DNA from: Capra hircus
Lineage: Eukaryota > Chordata > Mammalia > Artiodactyla > Bovidae
Assembly: GCF_001704415.2 (NCBI RefSeq)
Contig: NC_030836.1
Span: forward strand, 27,130,001-27,194,000
Direction of reading: 5' to 3'
DNA: 64,000 nucleotides
In this document: positions 1 through 11,450 of the stretch, piece by piece
Numbering within the stretch: the stretch's first letter is position 1
Layout of the letters: every line of letters begins with the position of its first letter
Notes under the pieces: model-generated
The model's input: the letters and a program-made list of their open reading frames with translations, nothing else
Told to the model about the DNA's origin: nothing
The model's database searches: none
Made by a program: the position numbers and the translations under genes

Positions 1-1136
1 TTCAGGTTTAAAACTCAAAAAGTAAATAGTGATGAAACTAGTTGCTTGTGACTGTCCAGCATTGGCACTCCTGCATTTGGAAACCCGCCCTTGTGTAAGC
101 CTTGGATGGAGCCGAACTTGGCCTTTTTCTGTGAAATTTTGAGAACATAAGACCTGAGCTCAGCTCAGATATTCCCATGCTCTTTCTGTGACACAAGAAA
201 GAGGAACAATTTATATTCCTTTTTGGCACAAAATAAAAAGACAAAAATCAGTCAATCAGTAACAAATGTCAGGTGTTGGTGGCCAACAGGAGCAGCCAGC
301 TCAGCCTAACCAGACAGTTCTGAGGTGTAACTTGGCTGGGCTTCTACCACCTGGCATCTCCTGGACGCCACCTGGCTCCAAAAACTGCTGTGAGATTCTG
401 TGGACCACCTCTTTTCCTGACAACTCCCTTTTTTGAAGAAGTTAGCCAGAATCAGTGTTCTGTTTGTAGTTAAGAACGCTGACTGCCAGAATAGTGACGG
501 GAGATTAAGGGGGGTGTGGCAGGGAGTGGAGGTAGGGAAACCATTCCAAGCTGTGGGACAACTTCCTCATATCACTGTGATGAAGGCAGACACACTCGCC
601 AAAATCACCTTTTAAAAGGGTGTAGCAAAGTCTCCTTTCGTGTTTTTCTCTATTTTGAATGATTTTTCCCCTTCCAGGGAACTGTTGTGTGGCTGCAGTT
701 TAAAGGATAAAGTGAACAAACTGGAGATTTCAGAGACTATTTTTCATAATCCTACATAAAGTTTTTTAAGCCTTCAATTGTCCAATGACTCCTCTTTTCT
801 TTAATAGTGAATAATAAGCTCCTTTTCTAGGCAGACAGAAATACATTTGATTGTCTGACCAGCTTTTTTAATGTTTTGTGGACCATAAAAGCAATAGCAA
901 ATAATAAGGATTATGTTTAACATCTAAGGAAGGTAATGATACAAATTAATCATTTTATTAGTGGTTAAATTGCTAGTATGTGTTTAAATTGGTCATTATT
1001 TTTATAAGGTTCTATTTTTCATGGGTTCTATGTTCGCTTATTTGCCTTTGTGATTCTGTGTAAAATCAATACAGAATAGCTTTGGAATAGCTTTTTATGT
1101 ACCTTGTAAAACTCAGAAAATAATTTACTCTTAAAA
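1..1136. other. Unique intergenic sequence, no gene seen
   Basis: AT-rich sequence with no long reading frame, splice-bounded exon, RNA gene or repeat that I recognise. The short frames here lack any family motif. Confidence 0.5.
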
Positions 1137-1600
1137 ATAACATTTGAATCAGTTCTAATGAGGTGGATGAAACTGGGGCCTATTATAGAGAGTGAAGTAA
1201 GCCAGAAGGAAAAACACCAATACAGTATACTGATGCATATACATGGAATTTAGGAAGATGGTAACAATAACCCTGTATGCAAGACAGCAAAAGAGACACA
1301 GATGTATAGAACAGTCTTTTGGACTCTGTAGGAGAGAGCGAGGGTGGGATGATTTGGGAGAAAAGCATTGAAACATGTAAATTATCACATGTGAAATGAA
1401 TCGCCAGTCCAGGTTTGATGCATGATACAGGGTGCTCAGGGCTGGTGCACTGGCCTGACCCAGAGGGATGGTATAGGGAGGGAGGTGGGAGGGGGGTTCA
1501 GGATGGGGAACACATGTATACCCATGGTGGATTCATGTCAATATATGGCAAAACCAATACAATATTGAAAAATAAATAAATAAAACTGAGATTGAAAAAA
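1137..1600 (+). mobile_element. L1_BT 3' end, 5'-truncated
   Basis: Starts in the last codons of L1 ORF2 (segment encoding the MKLxPIIxSEVSQKEKHQY-type tail). It continues through the typical bovine L1 3' UTR, with a GGGTGGGATGATTTGGGAG-type segment, a GGGAGGTGGGAGGGGGGTTC segment and a GGCAAAACCAATACAATATTG end, then an A-rich tail near 1570-1605. The same 3' end recurs at least seven more times in the window. Confidence 0.9.
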
Positions 1601-1698
1601 AAATCATTTATAGAGTATTATAGAAAGTGTGTCTTTTTTTGGCAACAGATCTTTATTCAAAAACAACTTCCAGTCATTACATGTAAATTATGGAAATA

Positions 1699-1918
1699 CA
1701 GGCTGCCCAGGTGGCATTAGTGATAAAGAACCCAGCTGCCAATGCAGGAGACACAAGACTTGGGTTCAACCCTTGGGTCGGGACGATCCCCTGGAGGAGG
1801 GCTTGGTGACCTATTACTGTATTCTTGCCTGGAGAATCCCATGGACAGAGGAGACTGGCAGGCTACAGTCCATGGGGTCACAAAGAGCCGGACATGACTG
1901 AAGTAACTTACCTCGCAC
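1699..1918 (+). mobile_element. Bov-tA SINE
   Basis: Near full-length tRNA-derived SINE. A degenerate GGCTGCCCAGGTGGC head is followed by the B-box-like GGGTTCAACCC segment, then CTTGCCTGGAGAATCCCATG and a GGACATGACTGAAG end. Confidence 0.88.
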
Positions 1919-3535
1919 ACATGCATGAAGATGGACAATCTGCTTTATGATGTGGTTTTAGAAATGCATTGCTATTAGTCTTGACAGATAAGTAGAACTA
2001 AACCAAGAGAGAAAATCAGGAGGATGTTCTGGGCAAAGAGAATCACAAAAGGAAATATTAAAAGTCATATGGAGGGAAAGAAAAAAAAAAAGCATTGCAA
2101 ATTTGGGAAATGGAAAATGACATTGAGACTTGAATCGTTGCATACATGGCAGAGAGGGGTGAGAGGTGGTTGGGGTGGATTAATGATGGTGGTAAATTAA
2201 ATCCTGCTTCCCTCTCTGACTCAAGAATCAGTTGAGAAGTTAGACACAGAAGTCAGGGGGGCGAAAAAATGCCAGCTTTATTCTTGATAAAGTTAATTAG
2301 AAGACCGAACTTGGATGTACATCTACAGTAGGACCTTATAACTCCCTCACTGCACACCAGAGACTAAATTTATGAATCCAGGTCTAAACTGAGCTGGACA
2401 ACAGTTGGTGTTCTCAACAAAGGAGAAGGGTTGCAGATGGAGGAGATGAGCAGAGATTCTGAGAATGTGCGTGTCTTAACTAGAAATGAGGAGAGAGGCC
2501 TTACTAGAAATGAGGAGAGAGGAGAGGTTCAAGAGGCCTTGAACCCCCTGTGGTTCAAGGGGGCTGGGCCACCCTGGGCCACATTATAGGTTAACTTTGC
2601 TAATTTCTGATCAGTCCTGTAAACCATTCACTCCCTTGGAGTAGGGAAGTAGGGGCAAATAAGGGGGAAGAGAAATGGTTGCTTCTTCATTTACCTGTAT
2701 AGGACATAGAGTCTTCTCCATACTAGGGAAGGTGAAGCCTCAAAGAAGCTAGAATCACATTTGGGGTGGAAACTGGTTAGCACCAGAGTTTGTAGTTGAT
2801 GGTGAGCAAAATGGGAGAGTTGACGTCTCCAAACTTGCTTCTGACTTTTGATAAAGAGTGTAGGAGAAGGATGGGGCTGGAGACCAGGGAAACCTGAACT
2901 CAGGTGGTGGGAGGAGAGTGCAGAATGTCACACACGAGAAAGAGTCAAAGAGAACGCTGCTCTTAGAACTTCAGAAAAGGAAATTTAGGATCTTCAGATG
3001 AACACATCACTGTTTGAAAAAAAAAAAAAAAAAAACTCTTTGTAAAGAAGGAAACAACGTTGTCCTGCCCAGCCAATAGAAACATTTTACATCATTCCAC
3101 TGATCTTACAACTCCTAATATAATGAGTAATAGCCATTAAAAATCATGATTTTCAAACCTATTTAGTCACAGGGAGGGCTGTTTACATTGTGTTACAGAA
3201 TGAGAGAAAAAGTTATAAAACCAAACAATTTGACCACATTTGTTGTTGTGTTCGTAGATATATATGTGTGTGTTGTTTTTGCAAACCAGTTTAAGTCATC
3301 ATAGGTACACAACACAAATTTCTGAAAGAATAAACACCCAAATCCTAAGAGTAACTAGTTATCTCTTGGTGGTAGGATCATAGATTTTTTTAATCTTTTG
3401 GTTACCGATACTTTTATGTATTCTTACAACACTCAAGCATTGCTTCTGCAAATATAAGAAAAATTATTTTTAAAAAAATTAAAAACAAAACACTGCATAA
3501 TTTAGCATTTTAAGATCTCACTCAGTATTTGTTCA
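1919..3535. other. Unique intergenic sequence with small repeats
   Basis: No gene seen. It holds a direct repeat of ACTAGAAATGAGGAGAGAG near 2479-2522, overlapping inverted repeats at 2526-2560, and an uninterrupted A run near 3018-3035. Confidence 0.45.
2526..2560. repeat. Overlapping inverted repeats (two mutually exclusive hairpins)
   Basis: Three arms lie in a row: GGTTCAAG, then CCTTGAACC, then GGTTCAAGG. The middle arm can pair with either neighbour. The second pairing is 9 bp perfect with a 6-base loop (2537-2545 with 2552-2560). Confidence 0.7.
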
Positions 3536-3690
3536 GCATTTATCTAGCACCTTCTGTATCTGCCAGGCATTAAGCTGTCTGCATGTGTTAGATCACCTAA
3601 CTAAGGTTGAGACTAGAACCTCAAACATTTTCTGAATATTTGACTTCACAATCCGTATCACCGTAGTCTAGCAGGTCTCACATATGCTTG
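3536..3690 (+). repeat. MIR-type SINE remnant
   Basis: Contains the MIR-like series of 'cattta..tagcacctt.tgtatctgccaggcattaagct'. Diverged, and the boundaries are approximate. Confidence 0.45.
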
Positions 3691-3884
3691 TATTACTGAC
3701 CCTATCAAATCAGTGCATTGGGTAAGGAGAAAAGTCTTTGGCACTCTTCCTTGACATCTCTTTTTGGCAAATCGTTTCAAGTGAGAGTGAATGCATGGAC
3801 AAGCCCAGCTCTGAGGCAGCAAGACCTTGGACTTGGCACAAGGTGCTTATACATGCATCACAATTTCTTGCACATGCAGACTGA

Positions 3885-4090
3885 GCCTCTGGAAGGCAGC
3901 AAGTGGCAGGAGTGTGAACACCGGAGTCAGCCAGTCTACATTCAGTTCTTTACTTCACCACTTACTATCTGTACAATCTATTTCAGGTAAGTTCTTAACA
4001 TCTTTAAGCCTCAGTTCACCCATTTATAAAGCATAGAGAATCATCTCATATGTTGTAGAAAGTCTAAATGAGAACTTGTATAAAATGTTA
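3885..4090 (+). repeat. MIR SINE remnant
   Basis: Follows the MIR core order: a 'ccggagtcagcc' segment, 'cacttactatctgtacaatct', 'aagttcttaacatctttaagcctcagttc', then 'gtctaaatgagaac'. Confidence 0.75.
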
Positions 4091-5490
4091 TTGTTTGTGT
4101 TTGAAGAACATGGTCCCATGCATCTTGTGAGACTCTTGCCCACCTTCATTCTCAAATCACAGTCATTGCAAGATGCGTGAAGAAGGAGGCAGAGAGACAA
4201 GGAGTCATATCCTTGAGGAGGCCAGACTGAATGGCATCTACAACCAAATTGTGGAGTCAAGTGTCTCAGGGCTGTTTTTTCTCCCGCTCCAGGCCTGGTT
4301 CTTCCTTTTATGTGGTCTCACTAGTCAATGATCGAAACTGGAAAACTACTGTGTGTGCAAGTAAACCGTGGTGAGAAATGACGCTAAGGAACCATCATGT
4401 TTGGGACACAGAGCATTGGCCTCTTCGCAGAAAGCAAGTCTCACTTACACATACAAGGCATCCTCAAAGAGCAAACATAAATGACTACAAAGACGAGTGT
4501 CCTCCCATTAAACAGCTGCTTGCAGAATCACATTAAATAAAGCTCATTTCGCCTAACATTCATATTTCAGTTTTAAACACCATAAAACCAGTGCTTGGGC
4601 AGGAAAAGAACAGGATAAGCCAGATTGTTTTGCCAGAAAGTAATAAAGGGCTCAAAATCTAATGTAGATATATTGAAAGATCATAAGATCCAGTGTGAGG
4701 AGGGTTGCACTGGACAAACCAGTGACAAATTGAGCATCAAAGTAAATAATGACAATAATGAATCATAACTCAGGTAAAATTAGAATGTATGAGTCCATAA
4801 TGATATAAATGAATGAATGAATATAGAAGAAATAAGGATTCTTCCTGACAAAACTATAAAGGTTTGATGGAGTTAGAAAAAACAAAAGTTTGATGGAGTT
4901 AGAAAATCTCCATTTTACAACCATCAGAGTAATAGAATCAGGCAAGCACCATCAATGGATGTTAAAACTAGGGTGTGAAAGACTGAAAGGGAACATCACA
5001 CCTCATAGTCTCAAAATAGCTCCCCACAGTTCACTTTTAATTACAAAGAGAAAAGTAGTAATCTTCCCCAATAAATTACCAAGGGACTTGCAAAGTTTCA
5101 AGAACTCTGTGTCATCAAATGTCCCCAGATTGAGCTTAAAGAAAAAGGAAGCTTTGCTCTGAGGAAATGGTGCTATGCAAAGTCAGCAAAGAATCAGGCT
5201 GTGATCTTGGTGACTCTTTTCTAAGTGTACTAATCTGAACACAATCATTTGAGATTATGGTCTCCATTGAAAATGGGAACTTAATACATGAATGATTCAT
5301 TTCTATATTGTACAAATTTTTCTTCAGCTTCTCTGGCATATTAACTAAAATGAGAAACACGAAATGAATGCCCAACTGTTAAATTTCTCTCGAAGTCCTA
5401 TGTTCAGTTGGCTAGTGGCTTAGAGTTTGCTGAAGGTATTCGTTTTATAGAAAACTATGAATTTTACTACTAGGAGGAGTATAAAGTGGT
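4091..5490. other. Unique or unclassified intergenic sequence
   Basis: No gene seen. A short direct duplication of GTTTGATGGAGTTAGAAAA occurs at about 4862-4880 and 4888-4906. Part of 4740-5160 has the texture of an old interspersed repeat that I cannot name. Confidence 0.4.
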
Positions 5491-5496
5491 GGTTTG

Positions 5497-5685
5497 GGCT
5501 TCCCCTGTGGCTCAGCAGTAAAGAATCTGTGGTTCAATCCTGGGTCAGGAAGATCCTCGGAGGAGGGCATGGCAACCCACTCCAGTATTCTTGCCAAGAG
5601 AATTCCATGGACAGAGGAGCCTGCTGGGCTAGAGTCCATGGGATCGCAAAGAGTTGGACATGACTGAAGCAACTTAGCAGCAGCA
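5497..5685 (+). mobile_element. Bov-tA SINE
   Basis: Head GGGCTTCCCCTGTGGCTCAG through AGAGTTGGACATGACTGAAG and a short CAGCAGCA tail. The segment between the head and GTTCAATCCTGG is shortened by an internal deletion. Confidence 0.9.
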
Positions 5686-5789
5686 AACTGGTGGTTTAGA
5701 GATAAGGATAGGGTCTGACTTCTGCTACAGATGCCAGGTGGCATGTGCCTAAAATTAGGGGACGGGGTAAACATAAGAATAACATAATC

Positions 5790-5998
5790 AAGGGCTTCCC
5801 AAGTGGCTCAGTGGTAAAGAATCTGCATGCCAATTCAGGAGATGCAGGTTCGATCCCTGGATCAGGAAGATCCCCTGGGGGAAGAAATCTCAACCCACTC
5901 CAGTATTCTTGCCTGCAGAATTTCACGGACAGAGGAGTCTGGCAGTCTACAGTTTATAATGTTGCAAAGAGTCCGACGTGACTGAGTGACTGAGCAGC
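5790..5998 (+). mobile_element. Bov-tA SINE
   Basis: Full-length copy, from AGGGCTTCCCAAGTGGCTCAG to GTGACTGAGTGACTGAGCAG. It lies only about 100 bp from the preceding SINE in the same orientation, but the two differ enough to be separate insertions. Confidence 0.9.
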
Positions 5999-6720
5999 AA
6001 TATAATCAAGGCATCGGTGATGGGATATTAGGGACCAAGCAGGTGTTTATCTGTGTGCTAGAAGACAGAACAGGGAAACCCCTTTGGTAAGTCAGCTGCT
6101 AAAACTGCTAGATGCTCCAGTCTTGCATCCAACATATATTTGTTTAATCTCCACTGTGCATGTGCTGGGCACTGTGCTTGGTGTGGGGAGTGTCTCAAAA
6201 CAGACCCCAAGAACTCTGCTCACACAAAACTACACAGTCTAATTTGTGGTACGGATAGATACAGAAAAGAAAGCGACAAGGACTTTACATTGCCAGCATC
6301 ATGAGTAGAGGCACAGAAATGAACTGGGTCAGGAGAAAGGTATTCCAGGAAGACACCTCACAGTAGGTAGTCACAGACTGGAAGGCTCCAGGATTTTAAT
6401 CCTGTCCTAGGATTAAAAAGATTACCAGCAGTATGATTAAGCCAAGAAAGAGCCATTTAAGAAGTTAAAAGACTATATAAGGAAGGAAAAGGAAAGAGAA
6501 AACATCTTCAGTTTGCTCCCTCTTTTCTTTACCCATCCAGGCATCACAAATAGTTTATGAAGTAGAGGAAAGAAAGTTGTAGAAGGAAGAGACAATAATG
6601 CAAGCACCACCATCAAAATTAAAGGTGATAAGTTTTCATGAATGCCACCCTTACCAGTAGAGAATTGGGCCAAAGTGGACAGTCGAGATGCTGCTAGTGA
6701 GAGTGCAGCTTGAGACTGAA
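5999..6720. other. Unique intergenic sequence
   Basis: No gene or RNA recognised. A weak MIR/L2-like segment (gtgctgggcactgtgctt) lies near 6160-6190. Confidence 0.4.
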
Positions 6721-6724
6721 TTTT

Positions 6725-6960
6725 CAAAAAGGGATTTTGCAATAAAATTCAAGACTCTTGTGTGATTCAGTAATTCCTTATCTAGGAATATATTTTAATG
6801 GGGAGACTCCGATTTATTGAATGTTGTTAAGCATTATTTATAATTTGGAAACATGAAAATAACATACAGCAGTAGAAAAATGTTCATTGGCTATACTACA
6901 TCCATATGGTAGAATTTTGCACAATTATAAAAAACAAAATTGAAGGCAAGAGATCAGAAA
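6725..6960 (+). mobile_element. Old L1 ORF2 3' fragment (L1M-like)
   Basis: Resembles the end of ORF2 in ancient L1s: a 'ttccttatctaggaatata' segment, 'atttataatttggaaacatg' and 'atggtagaattttgcac'. Heavily diverged. Confidence 0.45.
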
Positions 6961-7544
6961 AAAAATTCTGTCTGTGAGCTCTGTTTTGGGAAACAAACTT
7001 TTGTAGCTAGAGATGGTGTTTCTTGCTTTCACAGTGATCCTTTCTCCCTCCCTCTTTTTGGCTATCCGTGACCCTTCACATGCATCTTTTCTGCCTTTTT
7101 ATTCCTTTATTTATCCAATAAGAATTCCTTATTCCCTTCTAATTAATTTTCATCTGTTTAAAGCAACTGCTCATAGACTCTGAAAAGAAAGACAACATTG
7201 TGTGTACGTATGTGCAAAGACTGTCAAAAATACATGCCATTCACAAGCAACAGTGATGGCCCCAAGGGAGGCTACGAAAGGACCAGAAAGGACCAGACGG
7301 CCTTTCACTGATCATTTTTTGGTAATAATAGTAAACATCATGAACCTGTACTATGCATTTAATATACAAATAAATATATATAGTAAATAGAATGTAGAAA
7401 TAATCTGATCTGGCATAATCATTTTTCATATAAGCAAGCATGAGCCCAGAAAGATGGAGTGATTATCTCAAGGTCACACAATAAATTAGTGGAAGTGCTG
7501 ATGGTAGGAGAAGAGCTTCTAGCAGGAATGGAGATGAAATTTGC

Positions 7545-7690
7545 TGAGCATTTGCCATTTACTTCTGTGAATAATCCTGTGAAAACATTTGCTCAGAGAC
7601 ATCAAGTAACTTGGTGAAGATTGCAAAGCTACTGAGTAAAAGCTAGGGTCCAAATTTGATCCTACCTCCCAGTTCCCTAGTCTCTGATTT
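7545..7690 (+). repeat. MIR SINE remnant
   Basis: MIR 3'-half order: 'tgctgagcatttgcc', 'cagagacatcaagtaacttggtgaagattgc', 'agctactgag', 'ccaaatttgatcc'. Confidence 0.6.
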
Positions 7691-9109
7691 TTCTAGATCT
7701 TTATACTACCCTCTTCCTCTCACCTATCCCGGTCACCCAGCTTCCATACTGTCCATCCATCTATTCCATGCTGTGTAAAGCACAGTTCTCTCATTTTGCT
7801 CTCATGCTTTTGAACTCACCCTTATTGATCTGTGCAATCCAACAAGCAAAGCTATACCTCCATCTAAACTTCATTTTTCTATATAGAAGAGACTTTTCCT
7901 AAAGAGACTCTCACAAATCAAAAGTATTATCACTGCATTTCATGTACTGTTGCTTCAAAAAAAAAAAAATACCCCCTGCAATTTTCTTTTAAAACAAAAG
8001 GCAACCCTACCCCTTATACGTAGAAACATCAGGCTATGGATGTACAAACTTAGGCTGTACTTCCACCCTTTACTGTAAGGTGTGTTAGCTAGGGTCCCAG
8101 CAGAAAACAAAGTAACTGAAAAAGATAACAAGGGAACTATTTGCAGGGGTATACACAAAAGGTGATTTGCAGAGACCACCAAAGGGAGATAGAGCTCCCC
8201 AGACTAGCAACAGCCAGGAGAGATTGCAGCCCACTGGCATGAAGAGACAGAGGAGGGAACAGCCACTGTAACCAAATAGGAAACGGCGCACTCAGCTCCT
8301 GACACTGTAGCCCAGCTGGAAGAAAGTCTAGGAAATAAATATTACAAATATCACACTCCTCTCACCTTCTGATTTTCTCTGCTGATGCTACCATTGCCTA
8401 ACCCAACCAGAAACCAGAGGCCATGGAGCCCAGTGATGGAACTGTTAAAGAATGCCTCCCAGGGCTTGGAGTAAGATACCAGAAAGTCTAAAGGGTCACA
8501 CAAAAAATGCAAGCATACCATAACAGTCAGTGACCATTTCCTCTGTCACTTTCTGCTGAGTGGTGCTGACTGGATAACACGAGGTTTTCTATGGTTCTGA
8601 AATAGTCTCCAAATCCTCAGCTGACCACCCTGAGTGGCAGATTTCTCCACTCTTGCTTTAAAAGCACAATTTGAAAACAAGGAAATGATTGTGTGTGAAA
8701 TATCTCCCAAATCCTGTCCTTTGTAACGCTGACATATTCTCTGAGGTCTTTCACGCACTCTGGCCAAATCCATTGAAGTCCAAGTGGCCAAAACCCCACG
8801 GCGCTATCTCAGGAGGTACCATGAGATACCGTGCTGTCCGGGTTCTAGCACACTTCCCCACACACTGTGCAGAATTCTTCAAGAATCTGTCTGGTCATTT
8901 AGCCAAGACCATCTCAACAAAGTGTTATACCTCCTACCTTCATGTGAAAATGTGATATTTAAAATTAGCCCTTGAAAAGTTGCCTGAAATTTCTGTAGAC
9001 AAAACCAGACTTTCATGTCCTAGACCAACTCACACTTGAAATGAAACCTTCTAAGGCAGCTGAGGGAAGAAGAAAGTGAACAGTAATGGAAAGAAATCAG
9101 TATTAAAAA
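7691..9109. other. Unique sequence with one unclassified old repeat
   Basis: No gene seen. About 8085-8500 (starting GTGTTAGCTAGGGTCCCAGC) looks like a mammalian interspersed repeat, but I cannot assign a family. The rest appears unique. Confidence 0.35.
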
Positions 9110-9200
9110 GCAAGAGCTTGGATTCTAGTCACAGTTCATCTGCTGAATAGCTGAGTGACCTTAGGGAAGTTACCTAAGTTCTCAGAAATAAGACAGAACT
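9110..9200 (+). repeat. MIR SINE fragment
   Basis: Contains 'gagcttggattctagtcacagttc', 'agctgagtgaccttagggaagtt' and 'cctaagttctcag' in MIR order. A MIR lies at the matching side of OR gene B (about 42640-42800), so it probably predates the duplication. Confidence 0.6.
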
Positions 9201-9217
9201 TAACTAAATAATTCTTG

Positions 9218-9434
9218 AAAGTGAAAAATGAAAGTTTTAGTCACTCATTTATGTTTACTCTTTGCAACTCCAGGGACTATAGCCTCCAGGCTCCTCTGTC
9301 TATGGAATTCTCAGGGGCAAGAACACGTGGGTATCCATTCCCTTCTCCAGGGAATCTTCCTGACCCAGGGATCAAACCCAGGTCTCCTGAGTTGTAGGCA
9401 GATTCTTTACTGTCTGAACAGTCAGGGAAGCTCA
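9218..9434 (-). mobile_element. Bov-tA SINE
   Basis: Reverse-strand copy running from GAAAGTGAAAAATGAAAG through CCAGGGATCAAACCCAGG to the GTCAGGGAAGCTC head. It abuts the target-site duplication of the following BovB. Confidence 0.88.
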
Positions 9435-9444
9435 AATGATCCTT

Positions 9445-10299
9445 CAGTTCAGTTCAGTTCAGTCGCTCAGTCGTGTCCGACTCTTTGTGACCCCATGAAT
9501 CACAGCACGCCAGGCCTCCCTGTCCATCACCAACTCCCGGAGTTCACTCAAACTCACATCCACCAAGTCAGTGATGCCATCTAGCCATCTCATCCTCGGT
9601 CGTCCCCTTCTCCTCCTGCCCCCAATCCCTCCCATCATCAGAGTCTTTTCCAATGAGTCAACACTTCACATGGAGTGGCCAAAGTACTGGAGTTTCAGCT
9701 TCAGCATCATTCCTTCCAAAGAAATCCCAGGGCTGATCTCCTTCAGAATGGACTGGTTGGATCTCCTTGCAGTCCAAGGGACTCTCAAGAGTCTTCTCCA
9801 ACACCACAGTTCAAAAGCATCAATTCTTTGGTGCTCAGCCTTCTTCACAGTCCAACTCTCACATCCATACATGACCACAGGAAAAATCATAGCCTTGGCT
9901 AGATGGACCTTAGTCGGCAAAGTAATGTCTCTGCTTTTGAATATGCTATCTAGGTTGGTCATAACTTTTCTTCCAAGGAGTAAGCATCTTTTAATTTCAT
10001 GGCTGCAATCACCACCTACAGTGATTTTGGAGCCCAAAAAAATTAAGTCTGCCACTGTTTCCACAGTTTCCCCATCTATTTCCCATGAAGTGATGGGACT
10101 GGATGCCATGATCTTCATTTTCTGGTTGAGCTTTAAGCCAACTTTTTCACTCTCCACTTTCACTTTTATCAAGATGCTTTTTAGCTCCTCTTCACTTTCT
10201 GCCATAAGGGTGGTGTCATCTGCATATCTGAGGTTATTGATATTTCTCCCAGCAATCTTGATCCCAGTGTGTATTTCTTCCAGTCCAGCATTTCTCATG
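9445..10299 (-). mobile_element. BovB (RTE) LINE, 5'-truncated, with 9-bp TSD
   Basis: The minus strand encodes about 210 residues of the BovB reverse transcriptase C-terminal part, including the catalytic YADD motif (in LRYADDTTLM) and the downstream FPVVMYGCESWT and WCWRRLLRVPWTAR blocks. The 3' end has the GTTCAGTTCAG repeat tail. ATGATCCTT flanks the element perfectly at 9436-9444 and 10300-10308. It ends 183 bp downstream of the stop codon of OR gene A and has the same orientation, so it may sit in that gene's 3' UTR. It is a dead copy, with no N-terminal half of the protein. Confidence 0.95.
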
Positions 10300-10482
10300 A
10301 TGATCCTTAAGGCCCACTAAATGTGAGTATCCTCTAGTTTTAACAATCTTCTTAAGTTAAAGGGCACATAAAAGGGGAAAGACAAACTTGTTGAGAAAGG
10401 GTTAAAATTTCTCCATGTAATCAATGGAACCTGAATCATCTATGGAAGGAAAAATGTCCCTTTCCTAAATATAGCCCCCTTC
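10300..10482. other. 3' flank of OR gene A
   Basis: Sequence between the BovB and the OR stop codon. I see no canonical AATAAA on the minus strand here. A short 'gttaaaatttctc' segment is shared with the 3' flank of OR gene B. Confidence 0.5.
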
Positions 10483-11430
10483 TCAGGAGAACAATATTTT
10501 GCTTAAAGTTTTTTTCAGAGCACTTTTGACATCCCTATTCCTCAGGCTATAGATTAAGGGGTTGAGCATGGGTACCACAATGGTGTAGAACAAGGAGGAC
10601 ACTTTCCCCTGGTTCATGGGTAAAAGAGAAGATGGTTTGAGGTACATGAATGCCCCTGACCCAAAGAAAAGAGAGACAGCAATAATGTGGGAGCTACAGG
10701 TGCTGAATGCTTTGGACCTGCCCTTGGTGGAATGAATATGGAGAATGCTAGAGAGGATAAGGGCATAAGAAATGAAGATGGTAACTGTAGGCACACCAAT
10801 ATCGATGCCCACAACAATGAAAACCACCAGCTCATTTACATACGTGCTGGTACAAGAGAGCTCAAGAAGGGGAAGGATGTCACACAAGTAGTGGTCAACA
10901 AGATTGTTGGCACAGAAGGTCAGTCTCACCATGCTTGCAGTGTGGGCCATGGCCCCAACAAACCCCATCACATAGACACCCAACAAAAGAAGTAAACAGA
11001 TCTGGGGAGACATGAAGGCCGTGTACACCAGTGGCTTACAGATGGCAACATAGTGGTCATATGCCATCGCTGACAGGATGAAGGACTCAGAGATGACAAA
11101 GAAAAGAAAGAAGAAGAGCTGAGTCATACACCCTGCGTAGGAGATGATGTTCTTCTTTGAGACAAAACTCATCAGCATTTTGGGAGTGATAACAGTGGAA
11201 TAGCAGAAATCTATGAAGGATAAGTTATAGAGGAAAAAGTACATGGGGGTGTGCAGGTGAGAGTTGAGTCCAATCAGGGTTATCAAGCCCAGGTTCCCCA
11301 CCACAGTGACCATGTAGAAAACTAGAAACAGGAAGAAGAGGGGGATCTGGAGTTCTGGCTGGCTGGTTAAGCCTGCGAGGATGAACTCTGCCCCAGAAGA
11401 GTTCTCAGCTACCGTTCTCATTTCAGGCAT
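10483..11430 (-). CDS. OR8B8-like: Olfactory receptor, family 8 subfamily B (gene A)
   Basis: Intact 315-residue class A GPCR of the odorant receptor family. It should sit in the cilia membrane of olfactory neurons, bind odorants and signal through G-olf. Visible landmarks: N-glycosylation site N10-S-S; GN (45-46) in TM1; LHTPMYFFLYNLSFID (59-74) in TM2; C101 and C183 for the conserved disulfide; MAYDHYVAIC (122-131) at the end of TM3; ISYALILSSI in TM5; KAFSTCSSH (240-248) before TM6; PMLNPLIYSLRN (287-298) in TM7. Length is normal for the family. The arginine of the DRY motif is replaced by histidine (H126, codon CAC at 11053-11055), which is unusual. The start is the first ATG after the splice acceptor; M4 is an alternative start. 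Assignment to OR8B rests on recalled similarity to human OR8B8; one-to-one orthology is not established. Confidence 0.95.
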   Translation of the reverse strand: MPEMRTVAENSSGAEFILAGLTSQPELQIPLFFLFLVFYMVTVVGNLGLITLIGLNSHLHTPMYFFLYNLSFIDFCYSTVITPKMLMSFVSKKNIISYAGCMTQLFFFLFFVISESFILSAMAYDHYVAICKPLVYTAFMSPQICLLLLLGVYVMGFVGAMAHTASMVRLTFCANNLVDHYLCDILPLLELSCTSTYVNELVVFIVVGIDIGVPTVTIFISYALILSSILHIHSTKGRSKAFSTCSSHIIAVSLFFGSGAFMYLKPSSLLPMNQGKVSSLFYTIVVPMLNPLIYSLRNRDVKSALKKTLSKILFS

Positions 11431-11450
11431 TCTGTGGAAACAAAGGAAAA
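11431..11450 (-). other. Splice acceptor of OR gene A
   Basis: Read on the minus strand, a pyrimidine tract (CTTTTCCTTTGTTTCCACAG) ends one base before the ATG. This matches the usual OR structure of a non-coding 5' exon spliced to one coding exon. Confidence 0.75.

Noticed and set aside
9571..10320. 249-residue plus-strand frame and similar plus-strand frames over other BovB copies (17161-17736 minus, 54759-55238 minus)
   Set aside because: These are read from the antisense strand of BovB. The real coding sense is on the other strand, where the RT motifs occur.
10687..10995. 102-residue antisense frame in OR gene A, with an equal-length one in gene B (43213-43521)
   Set aside because: Same length and place in both genes, but this follows from codon usage in homologous OR sequence; no independent evidence of an antisense gene.
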